The notes below the pieces were generated by a model that had not been told where the DNA came from, ran no database searches, and saw nothing but the letters and a program-made list of their open reading frames with translations. Below, one piece after another: positions 26,292 through 36,723 of a stretch of 64,000 nt of DNA. Source of the stretch: Heyndrickxia oleronia (lineage in GTDB: Bacteria; Bacillota; Bacilli; Bacillales; Bacillaceae_C); assembly GCF_017809215.1 (NCBI RefSeq), contig NZ_CP065424.1, positions 2,202,001 to 2,266,000 of the forward strand, written 5' to 3'. A program made the position numbers and the translations under genes. Positions within the stretch are counted from its first letter, which is position 1. Each line of letters opens with the position of its first letter.

Positions 26292-26819
26292 TTATAATTT
26301 CTCCGCTACGTCAACTTCCGTATACTGCATATCAGCAGATTTTGTCATTTTAATTTCTAACATTTCATCTTTATATTGTGCGATAGTTCCTTTTTTCTTA
26401 ATTAAAGTAGGTAAGGTTATCACATGTCTTTGGCCCATTTCAGGTATATTTTCTATAATTGCTTGGTTGGAAGTATGGTAAATTTTCACTTGCTTCAACC
26501 AAGATTCATTTTTTATAGGCAATCTTACATAAATGTCATCAAAGGTTTCAAAAACACTTACATCAATTGCTGGGCTTGCAGAAGGCTGCGGCTGATCTTG
26601 TTGAGTATTCTCCGATGCTTGATTTGATTGGGGTTGCTCTCCATTCTGAAACATTGATGCTGCACGTTTTATCATATCCTCGTGATTAAACATATCCTTC
26701 CATTGCTCAGGCATAAATTGTGAAATCATGTTTTGAACTTGTTTTTCAATATCTTGAGAATTCATTTGTTTCATAAAGTTATTTTTGTTGTTAAAGGGAA
26801 ACATATTCCAAGGAAACAT
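26292..26819 (-). CDS. Hsp20/alpha-crystallin-like protein
   Basis: A 175-residue protein. The N-terminal 60 residues are Asn/Gln/Met-rich (MFPWNMFPFNNKNNF), and a linker of Gln/Pro/Ser (residues about 65-85) follows. The C-terminal domain, from IDVSVFETFDDIYVRLPI to the end, has the strand pattern of the alpha-crystallin fold. Bacillus spore-associated small heat-shock-like proteins (CotP, GerT) have similar architecture, so a spore role is possible but not proved. ATG 26819 follows AGGAGGTAC; the longer frame upstream has no ribosome site. Confidence 0.65.
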   Translation of the reverse strand: MFPWNMFPFNNKNNFMKQMNSQDIEKQVQNMISQFMPEQWKDMFNHEDMIKRAASMFQNGEQPQSNQASENTQQDQPQPSASPAIDVSVFETFDDIYVRLPIKNESWLKQVKIYHTSNQAIIENIPEMGQRHVITLPTLIKKKGTIAQYKDEMLEIKMTKSADMQYTEVDVAEKL

Positions 26820-27121
26820 AATTTGTACCTCCTGAGCAAATGACCTATATAATAATGTATGCAAATCGGAAGGTATTGTTATTAAAGGACAGGGCAAATA
26901 TCACATAAGTATCAGTCTCAAGCTTGAACTTTAAATCTTCTAGAATGGTAGTATGAGTGGTATCTAAAATGGCTATTATAAAAATAGAAATACCACCACA
27001 AACGTTGATAGAATATTCAGAAATCGGTAAACAGGAAATAGTTTATAACAACCTGTATTAAAGCAGAAATTTGTGATTTTAAACGAGCAGTAACTCGATT
27101 GAATGGGCATTCATATTAATT
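26820..27121. other. Intergenic region upstream of the odhA promoter
   Basis: A 30-codon frame at 26969-27061 (starting MAIIKIEIPPQ) has no ribosome site and may be a remnant; it is not called. No hairpin or other feature is evident before the odhA promoter. Confidence 0.4.
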
Positions 27122-27151
27122 TTGAAAAAATTGTTTTTTATCCTTTATATT
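27122..27151 (+). promoter_or_regulatory. Probable sigma-A promoter of odhAB
   Basis: TTGAAA at 27122-27127 and TATATT at 27146-27151 are separated by 18 bases, so the transcript should start near 27158, about 120 bases before odhA. Confidence 0.5.
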
Positions 27152-27178
27152 ATTAGATTACAGTGATAGAATGATGTC

Positions 27179-27192
27179 TGTAAGCGTTTTTG
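27179..27192 (+). promoter_or_regulatory. Possible cre site (CcpA operator) in the odhA leader
   Basis: TGTAAGCGTTTTTG matches the core of the Bacillus cre pattern TGWNANCGNTNWCA at 12 of 14 positions. It lies just downstream of the expected start, a position where CcpA blocks transcription. Catabolite repression of odhAB is known in B. subtilis. The mismatched end makes this tentative. Confidence 0.35.
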
Positions 27193-27276
27193 GTTTTTTG
27201 TTTTTAATTACATATATTTATTTTTCTAATCTTTTCTATCAATAATATTAGGCTTAATAGCTGGAGGTTTTTTGAG

Positions 27277-30108
27277 ATGAAACGACAAGCATCAAAAGGT
27301 TTTTGGGAAAGTTTTTCTGGTCCAAACCTTGGTTATGTGATGGAAGTTTACGAACAATTCGTAAATGATCCGGAGAGTGTAGATCCGGAAATGAAAGTTC
27401 TTTTTGAAGAGTGGGGATCACCTACTGTTTCTGAAGAAGGCTTAACGACTCATGGGCAGGCAGATATTTCATTCCAATTGCCAACAAACCCAACAGTATT
27501 TAGTAAAATGGTTGCAGCTGTTAAATTGGCGGATAACATCCGTACATATGGACATCTTGCAGCGGATATTAATCCATTAAATGATCGTAAAAAGGATACT
27601 CGAAGGATTGAATTGTCAGAATTCGATTTAACCGAGGAAGACTTAAAAAATATACCAGCATCTTTTATTTGTCCTGATGCCCCGGCTACAGTGAAAAATG
27701 GTTTAGATGCCATTAATCATTTGAAATCTGTATACACAAAGAAATTAGCATTTGAGTTTTATCAAGTACATGATTTGGAAGAAAAGAATTGGTTACAGCG
27801 TACAGTTGAATCTGGAGGCTTACTGCCAGAACTAACAAAAGAGCAAAAGATAGCAATATTAAAACGTCTGTCAGAAGTTGAAGGTTTTGAGAAGTTTATC
27901 CATAGAACTTTTGTAGGACAGAAAAGATTCTCCATTGAAGGACTTGATTCCTTAGTACCATTAATGGATCAAATCATTCATTCATCTGTTAAGACAGGTG
28001 CAAGGACTGTAAATATAGGAATGGCACATAGAGGCCGCTTAAATGTATTAGCTCATATTTTAGAAAAACCGTATGAACTCATTTTCGCGGAATTTCAGCA
28101 TGCACCAAATAAAGATTTAATTCCATCCGAAGGCTCCATAGGGATCACTTATGGCTGGACAGGGGATGTGAAATATCATCTTGGTGCAGATCGACGTGTA
28201 AAAGACGAAAATACAACAACAACCCGAATTGTATTAGCAAATAACCCAAGTCACCTTGAAGTGGCAAGTCCAATTGTTGAAGGATATACAAGAGCGGCAC
28301 AAGAACAAAGAAATGTTGCTGGTTATCCAACTCAAGATACAGACAGTTCATATGCAATATTAGTACATGGTGATGCTGCTTTCCCTGGTCAAGGTATAGT
28401 AGCAGAAACTTTAAATATGAGTGGTCTAAAGGGCTTTCATACTGGTGGTTCTATCCATATTATTGCTAATAATATGATAGGATTCACAACCGAAAGCTAT
28501 GATTCTCGTTCAACAAAATATGCTTCCGATACAGCTAAAGGTTTTGAAATACCGATTATTCATGTGAATGCCGATGATCCTGAAGCTGTTCTAGCTGCAG
28601 CAACTTTAGCTTATGAATATCGAAATAGATTCCATAAAGACTTCCTAATTGATTTAGTAGGCTACCGTCGATTTGGTCATAATGAAATGGATGAACCTAT
28701 GGTGACAAATCCTCTAATGTATAACATTGTTCATAAGCATCCAACTGTCAGAGAACTATATGCGAACAAGTTGATGGCTGAAGGTATCATTTCGAATGAA
28801 GAAGTGAAAACGATTGAACAAGACATTCAAACTAAGCTTCAAGCGGCTTATGATCGTGTGCCTAAAAAAGAAGAAGATCCAGATACAGTGATGAATCCAC
28901 CAGAAATTGTTGCAAAAGGATTCCCTAAGGTTGAAACAGCGGTTAATGAAAAGGAATTACGTGAAATTAATTCTGAACTATTAAATTGGCCAGAAGATTT
29001 TAATGCATTTAAGAAATTAGCTAGAATTTTAAAACGTCGAGAAAATGTGTTTGATGGCGATGGAAAAATAGACTGGGCACATGCAGAATCCCTTGCTTTT
29101 GCATCAATCATTAAAGATGGAACTCCGATTCGTTTTACAGGTCAGGATTCCCAGCGTGGAACATTTGCACACCGTAATTTAGTTCTACATGATGAAAAAA
29201 ATGGAAATGAATATATTCCTTTACATCATTTAAAAGATGCGAATGCTTCATTCGTTGTTTATAACAGTCCACTTACAGAAGCAGCTGTTGTTGGCTACGA
29301 ATACGGTTACAATGTATTTTCTCCAGAAACACTTGTTATCTGGGAAGCACAATTTGGCGATTTTGCTAATATGGCCCAAGTTATGTTTGACCAGTTTATT
29401 TCTGCGGGTCGTGCAAAATGGGGACAAAAATCTGGTTTAGTTATGTTATTACCACATGGATACGAAGGCCAAGGACCGGAACATTCAAGTGCAAGATTGG
29501 AACGTTTCTTACAGTTAGCGGCTGAAAATAACTGGACTGTGGCAAACCTTTCAACTTCAGCTCAATATTTTCATATATTACGTCGTCAAAGTGCAATGCT
29601 ACAAAAAGAAGAAGTACGTCCATTAGTGTTAGTCACTCCTAAGAGTCTGCTTCGTCATCCGTTATCTTCAGTAGATGGAAGCGAACTAACAACTGGAGAA
29701 TTTAAACCTGTATTGGAGCAAAAGGGATTAGGAGCAGAAGTTAAAAAAGTAGAACGTATTATTTTATGTAGTGGAAAAATCGCTATTGATTTCGAAGAGC
29801 GCATTAAGGATGAACAGTTAGATTGGGTTCATATTTTAAGAGTTGAAGAATTGTACCCATTCCCTGAAAAAGAAATTACTGAGATTATTAATAAATATAG
29901 TAATTTGAAAGAACTTGTCTGGGTTCAAGAAGAGCCGCAAAATATGGGTGGATGGACTTTCGCTGATCCTTATTTACGTGAACTCGCACCAAATGGAGTA
30001 GATGTTAAATATGTAGGTCGTCCAAGACGTTCTAGCCCATCTGAAGGAGATCCAATTGTTCATAAGAAAGAACAAGCTCGAATCTTAAATGAGGCATTAA
30101 CGAAATAA
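27277..30108 (+). CDS. odhA: 2-oxoglutarate dehydrogenase E1 component
   Basis: A 943-residue thiamine-diphosphate enzyme of the citric acid cycle, decarboxylating 2-oxoglutarate and passing the succinyl group to E2. The N-terminal [20 protein letters not shown] is typical. The catalytic region has [14 protein letters not shown] and the ThDP motif [13 protein letters not shown]...NNMIGFTT, and the transketolase-like part has [20 protein letters not shown]. Length equals B. subtilis OdhA. The start ATG 27277 follows GGAGG. The E2 gene follows after 48 bp; E3 is shared and encoded elsewhere. Confidence 0.95.
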   Translation: MKRQASKGFWESFSGPNLGYVMEVYEQFVNDPESVDPEMKVLFEEWGSPTVSEEGLTTHGQADISFQLPTNPTVFSKMVAAVKLADNIRTYGHLAADINPLNDRKKDTRRIELSEFDLTEEDLKNIPASFICPDAPATVKNGLDAINHLKSVYTKKLAFEFYQVHDLEEKNWLQRTVESGGLLPELTKEQKIAILKRLSEVEGFEKFIHRTFVGQKRFSIEGLDSLVPLMDQIIHSSVKTGARTVNIGMAHRGRLNVLAHILEKPYELIFAEFQHAPNKDLIPSEGSIGITYGWTGDVKYHLGADRRVKDENTTTTRIVLANNPSHLEVASPIVEGYTRAAQEQRNVAGYPTQDTDSSYAILVHGDAAFPGQGIVAETLNMSGLKGFHTGGSIHIIANNMIGFTTESYDSRSTKYASDTAKGFEIPIIHVNADDPEAVLAAATLAYEYRNRFHKDFLIDLVGYRRFGHNEMDEPMVTNPLMYNIVHKHPTVRELYANKLMAEGIISNEEVKTIEQDIQTKLQAAYDRVPKKEEDPDTVMNPPEIVAKGFPKVETAVNEKELREINSELLNWPEDFNAFKKLARILKRRENVFDGDGKIDWAHAESLAFASIIKDGTPIRFTGQDSQRGTFAHRNLVLHDEKNGNEYIPLHHLKDANASFVVYNSPLTEAAVVGYEYGYNVFSPETLVIWEAQFGDFANMAQVMFDQFISAGRAKWGQKSGLVMLLPHGYEGQGPEHSSARLERFLQLAAENNWTVANLSTSAQYFHILRRQSAMLQKEEVRPLVLVTPKSLLRHPLSSVDGSELTTGEFKPVLEQKGLGAEVKKVERIILCSGKIAIDFEERIKDEQLDWVHILRVEELYPFPEKEITEIINKYSNLKELVWVQEEPQNMGGWTFADPYLRELAPNGVDVKYVGRPRRSSPSEGDPIVHKKEQARILNEALTK

Positions 30109-30156
30109 TTATATTATATAAAGAAAAAGTGATTCATATTAAGGGAGGACAACATA

Positions 30157-31386
30157 GTGGCTGAAATCAAAGTACCAGAATTAGCAGAATCAATTACAGA
30201 AGGAACAATTGCTCAATGGTTAAAACAACCTGGAGATCGCGTTGAAAAAGGGGAATACATTGTCGAATTAGAGACAGATAAAGTCAATGTTGAAGTAATA
30301 TCTGAAGAAGCTGGGGTTATCCAAGAACTTAAGGCTGAAGAAGGTGATACTGTCCAAGTTGGACAAGTTATTGCAGTAGTTTCTGAAGGAGGAGAAGCAT
30401 CTGCTCCAGCTAATACAGAAAAAACTGAAGCACCTAAGCAAGAGGAGAAAGTAGCTGCTCAACCACAGTCTACCCCTGAAACTGATAAAAAGGATCGCCC
30501 AATAGCATCTCCTGCTGCACGTAAACTTGCTCGTGAAAAAGGGATTGATTTATCTGCAGTAAGTCCTGTCGATCCTATGGGACGTGTACGTGTACAAGAT
30601 GTAAATGCACATACTACTCAACCGAAACAGGAGGTGCAAGCTTCAAAATCAGCACCATCAGCACCTGTCTCTCAAGAAGATGGAAAACCAGTTGAAATTG
30701 TTCGCATGTCCCGTCGTCGTCAAACGATTGCTAAACGTTTACTTGAAGTGAAACAAAATACAGCAATGTTAACTACATTTAATGAAATTGATATGACTGC
30801 TGTTATGGAGCTACGTAAGCGTAAAAAAGATAAATTCCAAGAGGAACATGATGGTACACGACTTGGTTTCATGTCTTTCTTTACGAAAGCAGTTGTTGCT
30901 GCCTTGAAAAAATATCCGGCAGTTAACTCTGAAATTCAAGGTAATGAATTAATTGTGAAAAAATACTATGATATTGGTATTGCGGTTTCTACTGATGAAG
31001 GTCTTGTAGTACCAGTTGTTCGTGACAGTGACCGTAAAAACTTCGCTGAAATTGAAGCTGATATCGCTGGTTTTGCAAAGAAAGCACGAGAAAATAAATT
31101 ATCTTTAGGCGATTTACAAGGCGGAACATTTACAATAACTAATGGTGGAACATTTGGTTCACTTTTCTCAACACCTATTATCAATGGAACACAAGTAGGG
31201 ATTTTAGGTATGCATACAATTCAAAAGCGACCAGTTGCTGTAGGGGATAATATTGAAATTCGTCCTATGATGTATGTAGCTTTATCTTATGATCATAGAG
31301 TAATTGACGGTGCTGAAGCTGTTGGATTCTTAGTGACAGTTAAGAAACTTCTTGAAAATCCTGAGGATTTATTACTTGAAGCATAA
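30157..31386 (+). CDS. odhB: 2-oxoglutarate dehydrogenase E2, dihydrolipoamide succinyltransferase
   Basis: A 409-residue protein with an N-terminal lipoyl domain (lipoyl-Lys in [11 protein letters not shown], about residue 42), a Pro/Ala/Glu-rich linker and a peripheral-subunit-binding domain ([19 protein letters not shown], about 112-145). The C-terminal catalytic domain ends with the active-site motif [16 protein letters not shown]. The start is GTG at 30157 after AAGGGAGG. It forms the complex core with OdhA and is followed by a clear terminator. Confidence 0.95.
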   Translation: MAEIKVPELAESITEGTIAQWLKQPGDRVEKGEYIVELETDKVNVEVISEEAGVIQELKAEEGDTVQVGQVIAVVSEGGEASAPANTEKTEAPKQEEKVAAQPQSTPETDKKDRPIASPAARKLAREKGIDLSAVSPVDPMGRVRVQDVNAHTTQPKQEVQASKSAPSAPVSQEDGKPVEIVRMSRRRQTIAKRLLEVKQNTAMLTTFNEIDMTAVMELRKRKKDKFQEEHDGTRLGFMSFFTKAVVAALKKYPAVNSEIQGNELIVKKYYDIGIAVSTDEGLVVPVVRDSDRKNFAEIEADIAGFAKKARENKLSLGDLQGGTFTITNGGTFGSLFSTPIINGTQVGILGMHTIQKRPVAVGDNIEIRPMMYVALSYDHRVIDGAEAVGFLVTVKKLLENPEDLLLEA

Positions 31387-31392
31387 TCTGCG

Positions 31393-31430
31393 AAAAACCT
31401 TTCTCTTTTAAAAGAGGAAGGTTTTTCTTT
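31393..31430 (+). terminator. Terminator of odhAB
   Basis: AAAACCTTTCTCTT pairs with AAGAGGAAGGTTTT with one mismatch, followed by TCTTTT. It lies just after the odhB stop and immediately before the repeat pair. Confidence 0.85.
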
Positions 31431-31445
31431 TGGCTCTTTTCTCAA

Positions 31446-31632
31446 GGCTCTTTTCTCAGCCATTGTTTCTATTTAAGAGTGTTCACGAATAACTATCGGC
31501 TGCAGTCCACTACATCTTTTCATTTCACTGAGAAAAGAGCTGCAAACTCCATAAGAATCGCTGAATCCTTTATTGAATGTAAAAGCCGGCAGTAGGGCTT
31601 TTACAAAGGCAACAAACTATACAAAAACATCC
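31446..31632 (+). repeat. Interspersed repeat, first of two tandem copies
   Basis: It starts GGCTCTTTTCTCA, with an extra copy of this starting word at 31432, and carries CACTGAGAAAAGAGCTGCAAAC in the middle. The hairpin GTAAAAGCC/GGCTTTTAC (31579-31604) follows and the copy ends GCAACAAACTATAC...ACATCC. The first word and the central TGAGAAAAGAGC are inverted repeats of each other. Confidence 0.85.
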
Positions 31633-31814
31633 TTTCTCGACCCTTGTTTCTATTTATGTAAAGTGTTCACGAATAACTATCGGCTGCAGACCACTACACC
31701 TTTTCATTTCACTGAAAAAAGAGCTGCAAACTCTAAAAGGAACCGCTGAATCCCTTATTGGGTTTAAAAGCCAGTTGGGCTTTTACAAAAGCAACAAATT
31801 CTATGAAAACAGCT
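31633..31814 (+). repeat. Interspersed repeat, second tandem copy
   Basis: Starts TTTCTCGACCCTTGTTTC and then repeats the blocks of the first copy: GTTCACGAATAACTATCGGC, CACTACACCTTTTCATTT, AAAAAGAGCTGCAAACTC and CGCTGAATCCCTTATTGGG. It ends in GCAACAAATTCTATG...ACAGC. It is fused head-to-tail to the previous copy without a gap, and the rest of the intergenic region up to 31860 is AT-rich. Confidence 0.85.
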
Positions 31815-31880
31815 TTTCTTTTATACATAATCATAAGTCAAGCTTATGTATGAATAAAAATAGGATGGGAGGTGAGTGTG

Positions 31881-32687
31881 ATGAGTTCTTTATTAACAAA
31901 TGCTAAATTTGAACATACATTTTGGCTGCAGATTCTTGGGGATCATTCCCGTTTTATATTATCTTCCTTAAGTCAAAATGAAAAACAGTCCATACAGATC
32001 GCATTAGAATTGAAGGAAGCTTTTGATAGCTTTTTACAGGAAGCAAGAGATTTACAAAGTGATGAAGCTGCAATTAACTTAGCGAATGATGTAGAACCGT
32101 ATGTAGTGAAACTAAAAAATTTCAAGTTAGAAATGATTAAGAGACATTTAGTTAGTAAAATTAGTATTCATTTATCACCCAGTTTTCTAAATCATATGGT
32201 GAATGAGCTTGAAGAATACGAGAGGATTTTGGGCTTTTTAAAAATTGGAGAAAAGCCTCCGATTTTTCATGAATTACATCACCATTTACTATGGTTACAG
32301 GATGCCTATGGGCATGCAGGTGCAATTAACGATGAGATGGATGCGACAGAAAAAAGAATAAAGAAGTCAAGTGCTGAATTCGTTAAACATTTTGAGCAAT
32401 TTTATTTAAAAGCAGTAGAGCTAACAGGATATTTGCGAACACAAGAAGAAAGTTTTCCGGCATTGAAGCGATTTAATTCAGATGTCCAAATAGAGATGGA
32501 AATGTTTCAATTCTTTTTAAATGAAATATTTGAGTTGGATTTATCTGATCAATTACTTGGAACATTTCCAGTATTAATGGCTGATCACATGTTTCGTGAG
32601 GAATGCTACTATTTGACAAAATTAGCTGAATCAACAAATATTAAACTTCCTGAATGTGATCCAACTAAACCTAGATATGAGGAATAA
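31881..32687 (+). CDS. DUF2935 protein, ferritin-like helical protein
   Basis: A 268-residue all-helical protein with paired His/Glu positions expected of DUF2935 (FEHTFWLQILGDHSRF, FHELHHHLLWLQDAYGHAG, MADHMFREECYYL). Members are common in Bacillus and are structurally related to di-iron ferritin-like proteins; no activity is established. ATG 31881 lies 5 bases after GGAGGTGA; the frame also extends to a GTG inside that site, which is rejected. It is a single-gene unit with its own terminator. Confidence 0.75.
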   Translation: MSSLLTNAKFEHTFWLQILGDHSRFILSSLSQNEKQSIQIALELKEAFDSFLQEARDLQSDEAAINLANDVEPYVVKLKNFKLEMIKRHLVSKISIHLSPSFLNHMVNELEEYERILGFLKIGEKPPIFHELHHHLLWLQDAYGHAGAINDEMDATEKRIKKSSAEFVKHFEQFYLKAVELTGYLRTQEESFPALKRFNSDVQIEMEMFQFFLNEIFELDLSDQLLGTFPVLMADHMFREECYYLTKLAESTNIKLPECDPTKPRYEE

Positions 32688-32694
32688 ATATAAT

Positions 32695-32731
32695 AGGGGA
32701 TGCCTCTATTTAGAGACAACCCCTTCTTTTT
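32695..32731 (+). terminator. Terminator after the DUF2935 gene
   Basis: AGGGG pairs with CCCCT around an inner CTCT/AGAG stem, followed by TCTTTTT. It may also serve the convergent sda gene, which stops at 32737. Confidence 0.8.
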
Positions 32732-32736
32732 CAAAG

Positions 32737-32868
32737 TTAATTTTTATAAGGGTTTAAACCCCTCTTCGTAATTTCTGATTTTAATAGTTTAATCCACTCA
32801 CGATCTTGACCTTTCTTTTCAGCGTCTCGATAGGCTGCCACCAACAATTCGTTACTCATGATTTTCAT
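32737..32868 (-). CDS. sda: Sporulation checkpoint inhibitor Sda
   Basis: A 43-residue helical-hairpin protein. It has MSNELLVAAYRDAEK, then REWIKLLKSEITKRGL, the conserved pattern of Sda, which binds sporulation histidine kinases such as KinA and blocks their autophosphorylation when replication is perturbed. The ATG at 32868 follows AGGAGG with 7-base spacing; the longer frame upstream is a shadow. It is slightly shorter than the B. subtilis protein (46-52 residues), ending NPYKN. No clear DnaA box is seen before it. This gene supports a spore-forming host. Confidence 0.85.
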   Translation of the reverse strand: MKIMSNELLVAAYRDAEKKGQDREWIKLLKSEITKRGLNPYKN

Positions 32869-33158
32869 GACAAAACCTCCTAGTGGAATATAATGTTTTC
32901 TATATTTTCTAATCATTTTAACTCTTTTTCTGTGAAAAGAAAAGGTTAACGACTTAAAATCTTGAACTTTATAAAAATTTAGTTCTTTTTGCTTATATTC
33001 TTCAGATGAATAAATATTTATAGTGCTGGGCAACTATTTATTTTGTATTTGAATATTCAGAAAAACGTGATAATATATGTGTAATGAATGAATAACTAAG
33101 ACGATAAATCAATAACTAATAATCTTATTCAGTCATTTCAAAGGGGGGAGCTATATTC

Positions 33159-34802
33159 ATGTCTTCAGTATTAACAGTAACAATAGGTGAATTACTTGAA
33201 CAAAAGGCAGAAAAACACCCAAATCATGAAGCGGTTATATATGCAGATCGAAACCTTAGGTGGTCGTATAAGGAATTTAATGATGAATGCCGTATCGTTG
33301 CAAAGGGATTAATGAGACTAGGAATAGATAAAGGAGATCATTTAGCTATATGGGCAACAAATACACCTGAGTGGCTCACAGCACAATTTGCAACAGCAAA
33401 AATGGGAGCTATATTAGTTACTGTGAATACAAATTATCGTACAACTGAATTGGAATATTTATTACGCCAATCAGACTCAAAAACAATCATTTTGATGGAG
33501 AGTTACAGGGACGCATCATATATAGATATGCTCAATGAAATTTGTCCTGAATTAAAAGAGGCAAAACCGGGATCACTAAATAGTAAAAGATTACCTATGC
33601 TTAAAAATGTAATCGTTTTAGGAGATAATCATTACCCTGGTACATATAGTTGGAAGGATATAAAAAAAATAGGTGAAGATATTTCAGATCATGAATTAGA
33701 CGAGCGATTGTATTCACTTGATTCAAGTGATGTGATAAATATGCAGTATACATCAGGTACAACTGGTTTTCCTAAAGGGGTGATGTTAACGCACAGTAAT
33801 ATTGTAAATAATGGTTACAATATTGCTAACTGTATGAGGTTAACTAAGGAGGATCGACTTTGTATACCTGTACCATTCTTTCATTGCTTCGGATGTGTAT
33901 TAGGAACGATGGCATGTGTTTCTGTCGGAGCCACAATGGTACCTATCCAGGAGTTCCATCCAAAACAAGTATTGCAAACAGTTCAGGATGAAAAATGCAC
34001 GGGACTTCATGGAGTTCCGACCATGTTTATTACTGAGCTAAATCAGCCTGATTTCGATCAATATGATCTTTCTAGTCTTAGAACTGGGATAATGGCAGGA
34101 TCGAACTGTCCGATTGAGGTGATGAAAGGTGTAATTTATCGCATGGGTGCTTCAGAAATTACAATTGCTTATGGGCAAACAGAATCTTCACCTGTAATAA
34201 CACAAACCCGCACCAATGATCCTATTGAACTACGAGTTGAAACAGTTGGACGTGCATTACCTAATGTAGAAGTAAAAATAGTCGACCCAAGCACCAACCT
34301 AGTTGTGAGAAATGGGGAGCAAGGTGAATTATGTACCAGAGGATATCATGTAATGAAGGGGTATTATAAGAATCCTGAAGCCACTAAAGAGGTAATTGAT
34401 GAAGAGGGCTGGCTTCATACAGGGGATTTAGCTGTTATGGATGAACAGGGTTACTGTAGAATTACAGGTAGATTGAAAGATATGATTATTAGAGGGGGTG
34501 AAAATATTTATCCCCGTGAAATAGAAGAGTTTCTATATACTCATCCGAAAGTATTAGATGTACAAGTAATCGGTGTTCCCGATGAAACATATGGTGAACA
34601 AGTAATGGCATGGATTATTCCAAAAGAGGGAGAAAGCATTACAATAGAAGAAGTAAGAGATTATTGCAAAGGGAAAATTGCTAGACATAAAATCCCTCGA
34701 TTTGTAGAAATAACGGATAGTTATCCAATGACAGCCTCTGGGAAAATACAAAAATATCGATTACGTGAACAATCTATAGAGCTAATATCAAATAATCATT
34801 AA
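33159..34802 (+). CDS. yngI: Acyl-CoA synthetase (AMP-forming), YngI/FadD-like
   Basis: A 547-residue adenylate-forming enzyme that activates a carboxylic acid with ATP and couples it to CoA. It has P-loop motif YTSGTTGFPKGVMLTH (about residue 187), A5 motif YGQTESSPV, A7 GWLHTGDLA, A8 GRLKDMIIRGGENIYP and the acetylatable Lys near the end in TASGKIQKYRL. Sequence and length are closest to B. subtilis YngI, a medium/long-chain acyl-CoA synthetase. ATG 33159 follows GGGGGGAG. It is monocistronic, and a bidirectional terminator separates it from the aldehyde dehydrogenase. Confidence 0.85.
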   Translation: MSSVLTVTIGELLEQKAEKHPNHEAVIYADRNLRWSYKEFNDECRIVAKGLMRLGIDKGDHLAIWATNTPEWLTAQFATAKMGAILVTVNTNYRTTELEYLLRQSDSKTIILMESYRDASYIDMLNEICPELKEAKPGSLNSKRLPMLKNVIVLGDNHYPGTYSWKDIKKIGEDISDHELDERLYSLDSSDVINMQYTSGTTGFPKGVMLTHSNIVNNGYNIANCMRLTKEDRLCIPVPFFHCFGCVLGTMACVSVGATMVPIQEFHPKQVLQTVQDEKCTGLHGVPTMFITELNQPDFDQYDLSSLRTGIMAGSNCPIEVMKGVIYRMGASEITIAYGQTESSPVITQTRTNDPIELRVETVGRALPNVEVKIVDPSTNLVVRNGEQGELCTRGYHVMKGYYKNPEATKEVIDEEGWLHTGDLAVMDEQGYCRITGRLKDMIIRGGENIYPREIEEFLYTHPKVLDVQVIGVPDETYGEQVMAWIIPKEGESITIEEVRDYCKGKIARHKIPRFVEITDSYPMTASGKIQKYRLREQSIELISNNH

Positions 34803-34874
34803 TTTTTTTGGGCTTTCTATAAGGGTTACCAAGGATGAGATAGCTCTAAAAAAATGTTTATTCATGAGAAGAAA

Positions 34875-34912
34875 ATAAAAAAATAAGAGTCTGGTTCGAC
34901 TCTTATTTTTTT
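34875..34912. terminator. Bidirectional terminator between the acyl-CoA synthetase and dhaS
   Basis: AAAAAAATAAGAGTC and GACTCTTATTTTTTT are perfect inverted repeats separated by 6 bases, suitable for both convergent genes. Confidence 0.9.
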
Positions 34913-34916
34913 ATGG

Positions 34917-36401
34917 TTATTTAAGTGACAGCCATACACTTTTCACTTCGGTATAATTGTTTAATGCATAAGATCCCATTTCTCGACCGATACCAGATTG
35001 TTTATAACCACCGAATGGGGAAGCTGCATCAAATACATTATAACAGTTTACCCATACAGTACCAGCTCGAAGCTTGTTTGCGATATAGTGTGCATTTGCT
35101 ACATCACGTGTCCATAAACCTGCAGCTAAACCATACTCACTATTATTTGCACGATTGATTACTTCATCCAAGTCATCAAATGGTAATGCAGCAATAACGG
35201 GTCCAAAGATTTCCTCTTTCGCGATCGTCATTTCATCATTGACATCAGCAAATATTGTTGGTTCAACAAAGTACCCTTCCTCCCGTGGTTTACCGCCACC
35301 AGTAAGTAGTTCAGCCCCTTCGTTGATACCTTTTTCAATATAATTGAGGACTCGACTTTGTTGTTCGGTTGAAACAAGTGGACCCATTTGAGTTTCTGAA
35401 TCCAAACCAAATCCTTGTTTAATTGATTTTGCATGTGAAACCATATCGGCAACCACATTATCATAGCTTTTCTTTTGGATAAATACACGTGAACCCGCAC
35501 AGCATACCTGGCCTTGGTTAAACATTACTCCATTTAATGCACCCGGAATGGCTTTCCTTAGATCAGCATCAGGTAGAATAATATTAGGAGACTTGCCACC
35601 TAGTTCTAATGTGACACGTTTTAGTGTCTTTGATGCTCGTTCCATAATCGATTTTCCAACAACAGTTGAGCCTGTGAAAGCAATTTTATCAACGAGTGGA
35701 TGGTCGACAAGCGGTTGACCGGCTGTTTCACCAAATCCAGGTACTATATTAATGACCCCTGCAGGAAAACCAGCTTCTTCTGCAAGCTCAGCTAAGAAAA
35801 GGGCGGACAATGGTGTTTGCTCGGCAGGTTTCAATACAATGGTACAGCCTGTTGCGAGCGCAGCACCCATTTTCCACATTGCCATTAGAAGTGGGAAGTT
35901 CCAAGGAATGATTTGCCCAACGACTCCCACTGCTTCGTGACGTGTATAGTTAAAGAAAGGACCACTAACTGGAATGGTTTGACCAGTAATTTTATTTGTC
36001 CATCCAGCATAATATCTCATATGTTCAATTGCTAATGGAACATCAGCATTCATCGTTTCATTGATCGGTTTTCCATTATCTAATGTTTCTAATTGTGCTA
36101 ATGCTTCTTTATTCTCTTCCATTAAATCTGCTAATTTATACATGAGTCTGCCACGTGCAGCGGCACTCATTTTAGACCATTTTCCTTGATCAAATGCTGC
36201 CCTTGCAGCTTTTACAGCACGATCAATATCTTCTGCACCTGCTTCATATACGGTTGCCAAAACTTCACCTGTTGCAGGGTTTGGTGTATCAAATGTTTTA
36301 CCGGAGACACTTTCCACAAACTCCCCATTAATATAAAGTTTCTTTTTTCCTTGTAAGAACTTTTCCACCTTTTCATTAATACCTGCTAAAACTTGACTCA
36401 T
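34917..36401 (-). CDS. dhaS: Aldehyde dehydrogenase, DhaS-like
   Basis: A 494-residue NAD(P)+-dependent aldehyde dehydrogenase. It has the cofactor region IPWNFPLLMAMWKMG and FTGSTVVGKSI, the general-base Glu in LELGGKSPN and the catalytic Cys in NQGQVCCAGSR. The C-terminal motif is FGGYKQSGIGREMG. It corresponds to B. subtilis DhaS in length and in the N-terminal KLYINGEFV block. It oxidises an aldehyde to the acid; the natural substrate is not readable. ATG 36401 follows GGAGGGC. It is a single-gene unit. Confidence 0.9.
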   Translation of the reverse strand: MSQVLAGINEKVEKFLQGKKKLYINGEFVESVSGKTFDTPNPATGEVLATVYEAGAEDIDRAVKAARAAFDQGKWSKMSAAARGRLMYKLADLMEENKEALAQLETLDNGKPINETMNADVPLAIEHMRYYAGWTNKITGQTIPVSGPFFNYTRHEAVGVVGQIIPWNFPLLMAMWKMGAALATGCTIVLKPAEQTPLSALFLAELAEEAGFPAGVINIVPGFGETAGQPLVDHPLVDKIAFTGSTVVGKSIMERASKTLKRVTLELGGKSPNIILPDADLRKAIPGALNGVMFNQGQVCCAGSRVFIQKKSYDNVVADMVSHAKSIKQGFGLDSETQMGPLVSTEQQSRVLNYIEKGINEGAELLTGGGKPREEGYFVEPTIFADVNDEMTIAKEEIFGPVIAALPFDDLDEVINRANNSEYGLAAGLWTRDVANAHYIANKLRAGTVWVNCYNVFDAASPFGGYKQSGIGREMGSYALNNYTEVKSVWLSLK

Positions 36402-36723
36402 TTAATAGCCCTCCTTAATGCATTCATAGTTAACTAGAGGTATATCATGGGTGTAGTTGTTAAACTTGAATTAAAAATGGCAACGCTTACAATAATCCTA
36501 CTAGTTTAACAGTATTTTTTCAATTGCATTTATCAAAAAATTTAAAATATATTTCTACAAATTATTCATCCAGGCGACAAAAGGAAGTAGAAAAATGTAG
36601 ATTTATAGATATAAAATTCACATAATTCTATCTTTTTATTTATAATATCACATATTATAATGGTAATAGTAAAAAAGTTCCGATGTCTAATTTGAAAAAT
36701 GCATATAAAAATGAGGGGATTAT
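36402..36723. other. Very AT-rich divergent promoter region of dhaS and rok
   Basis: The 322 bp hold the promoters of both divergent genes but no clear operator or RNA structure. The high A+T content and T/A runs are what a Rok-type minor-groove binder prefers, so autoregulation of rok is plausible. Confidence 0.4.

Noticed and set aside
26969..27061. 30-codon frame starting MAIIKIEIPPQ upstream of odhA
   Set aside because: No ribosome site; it may be a decayed gene fragment but cannot be supported.
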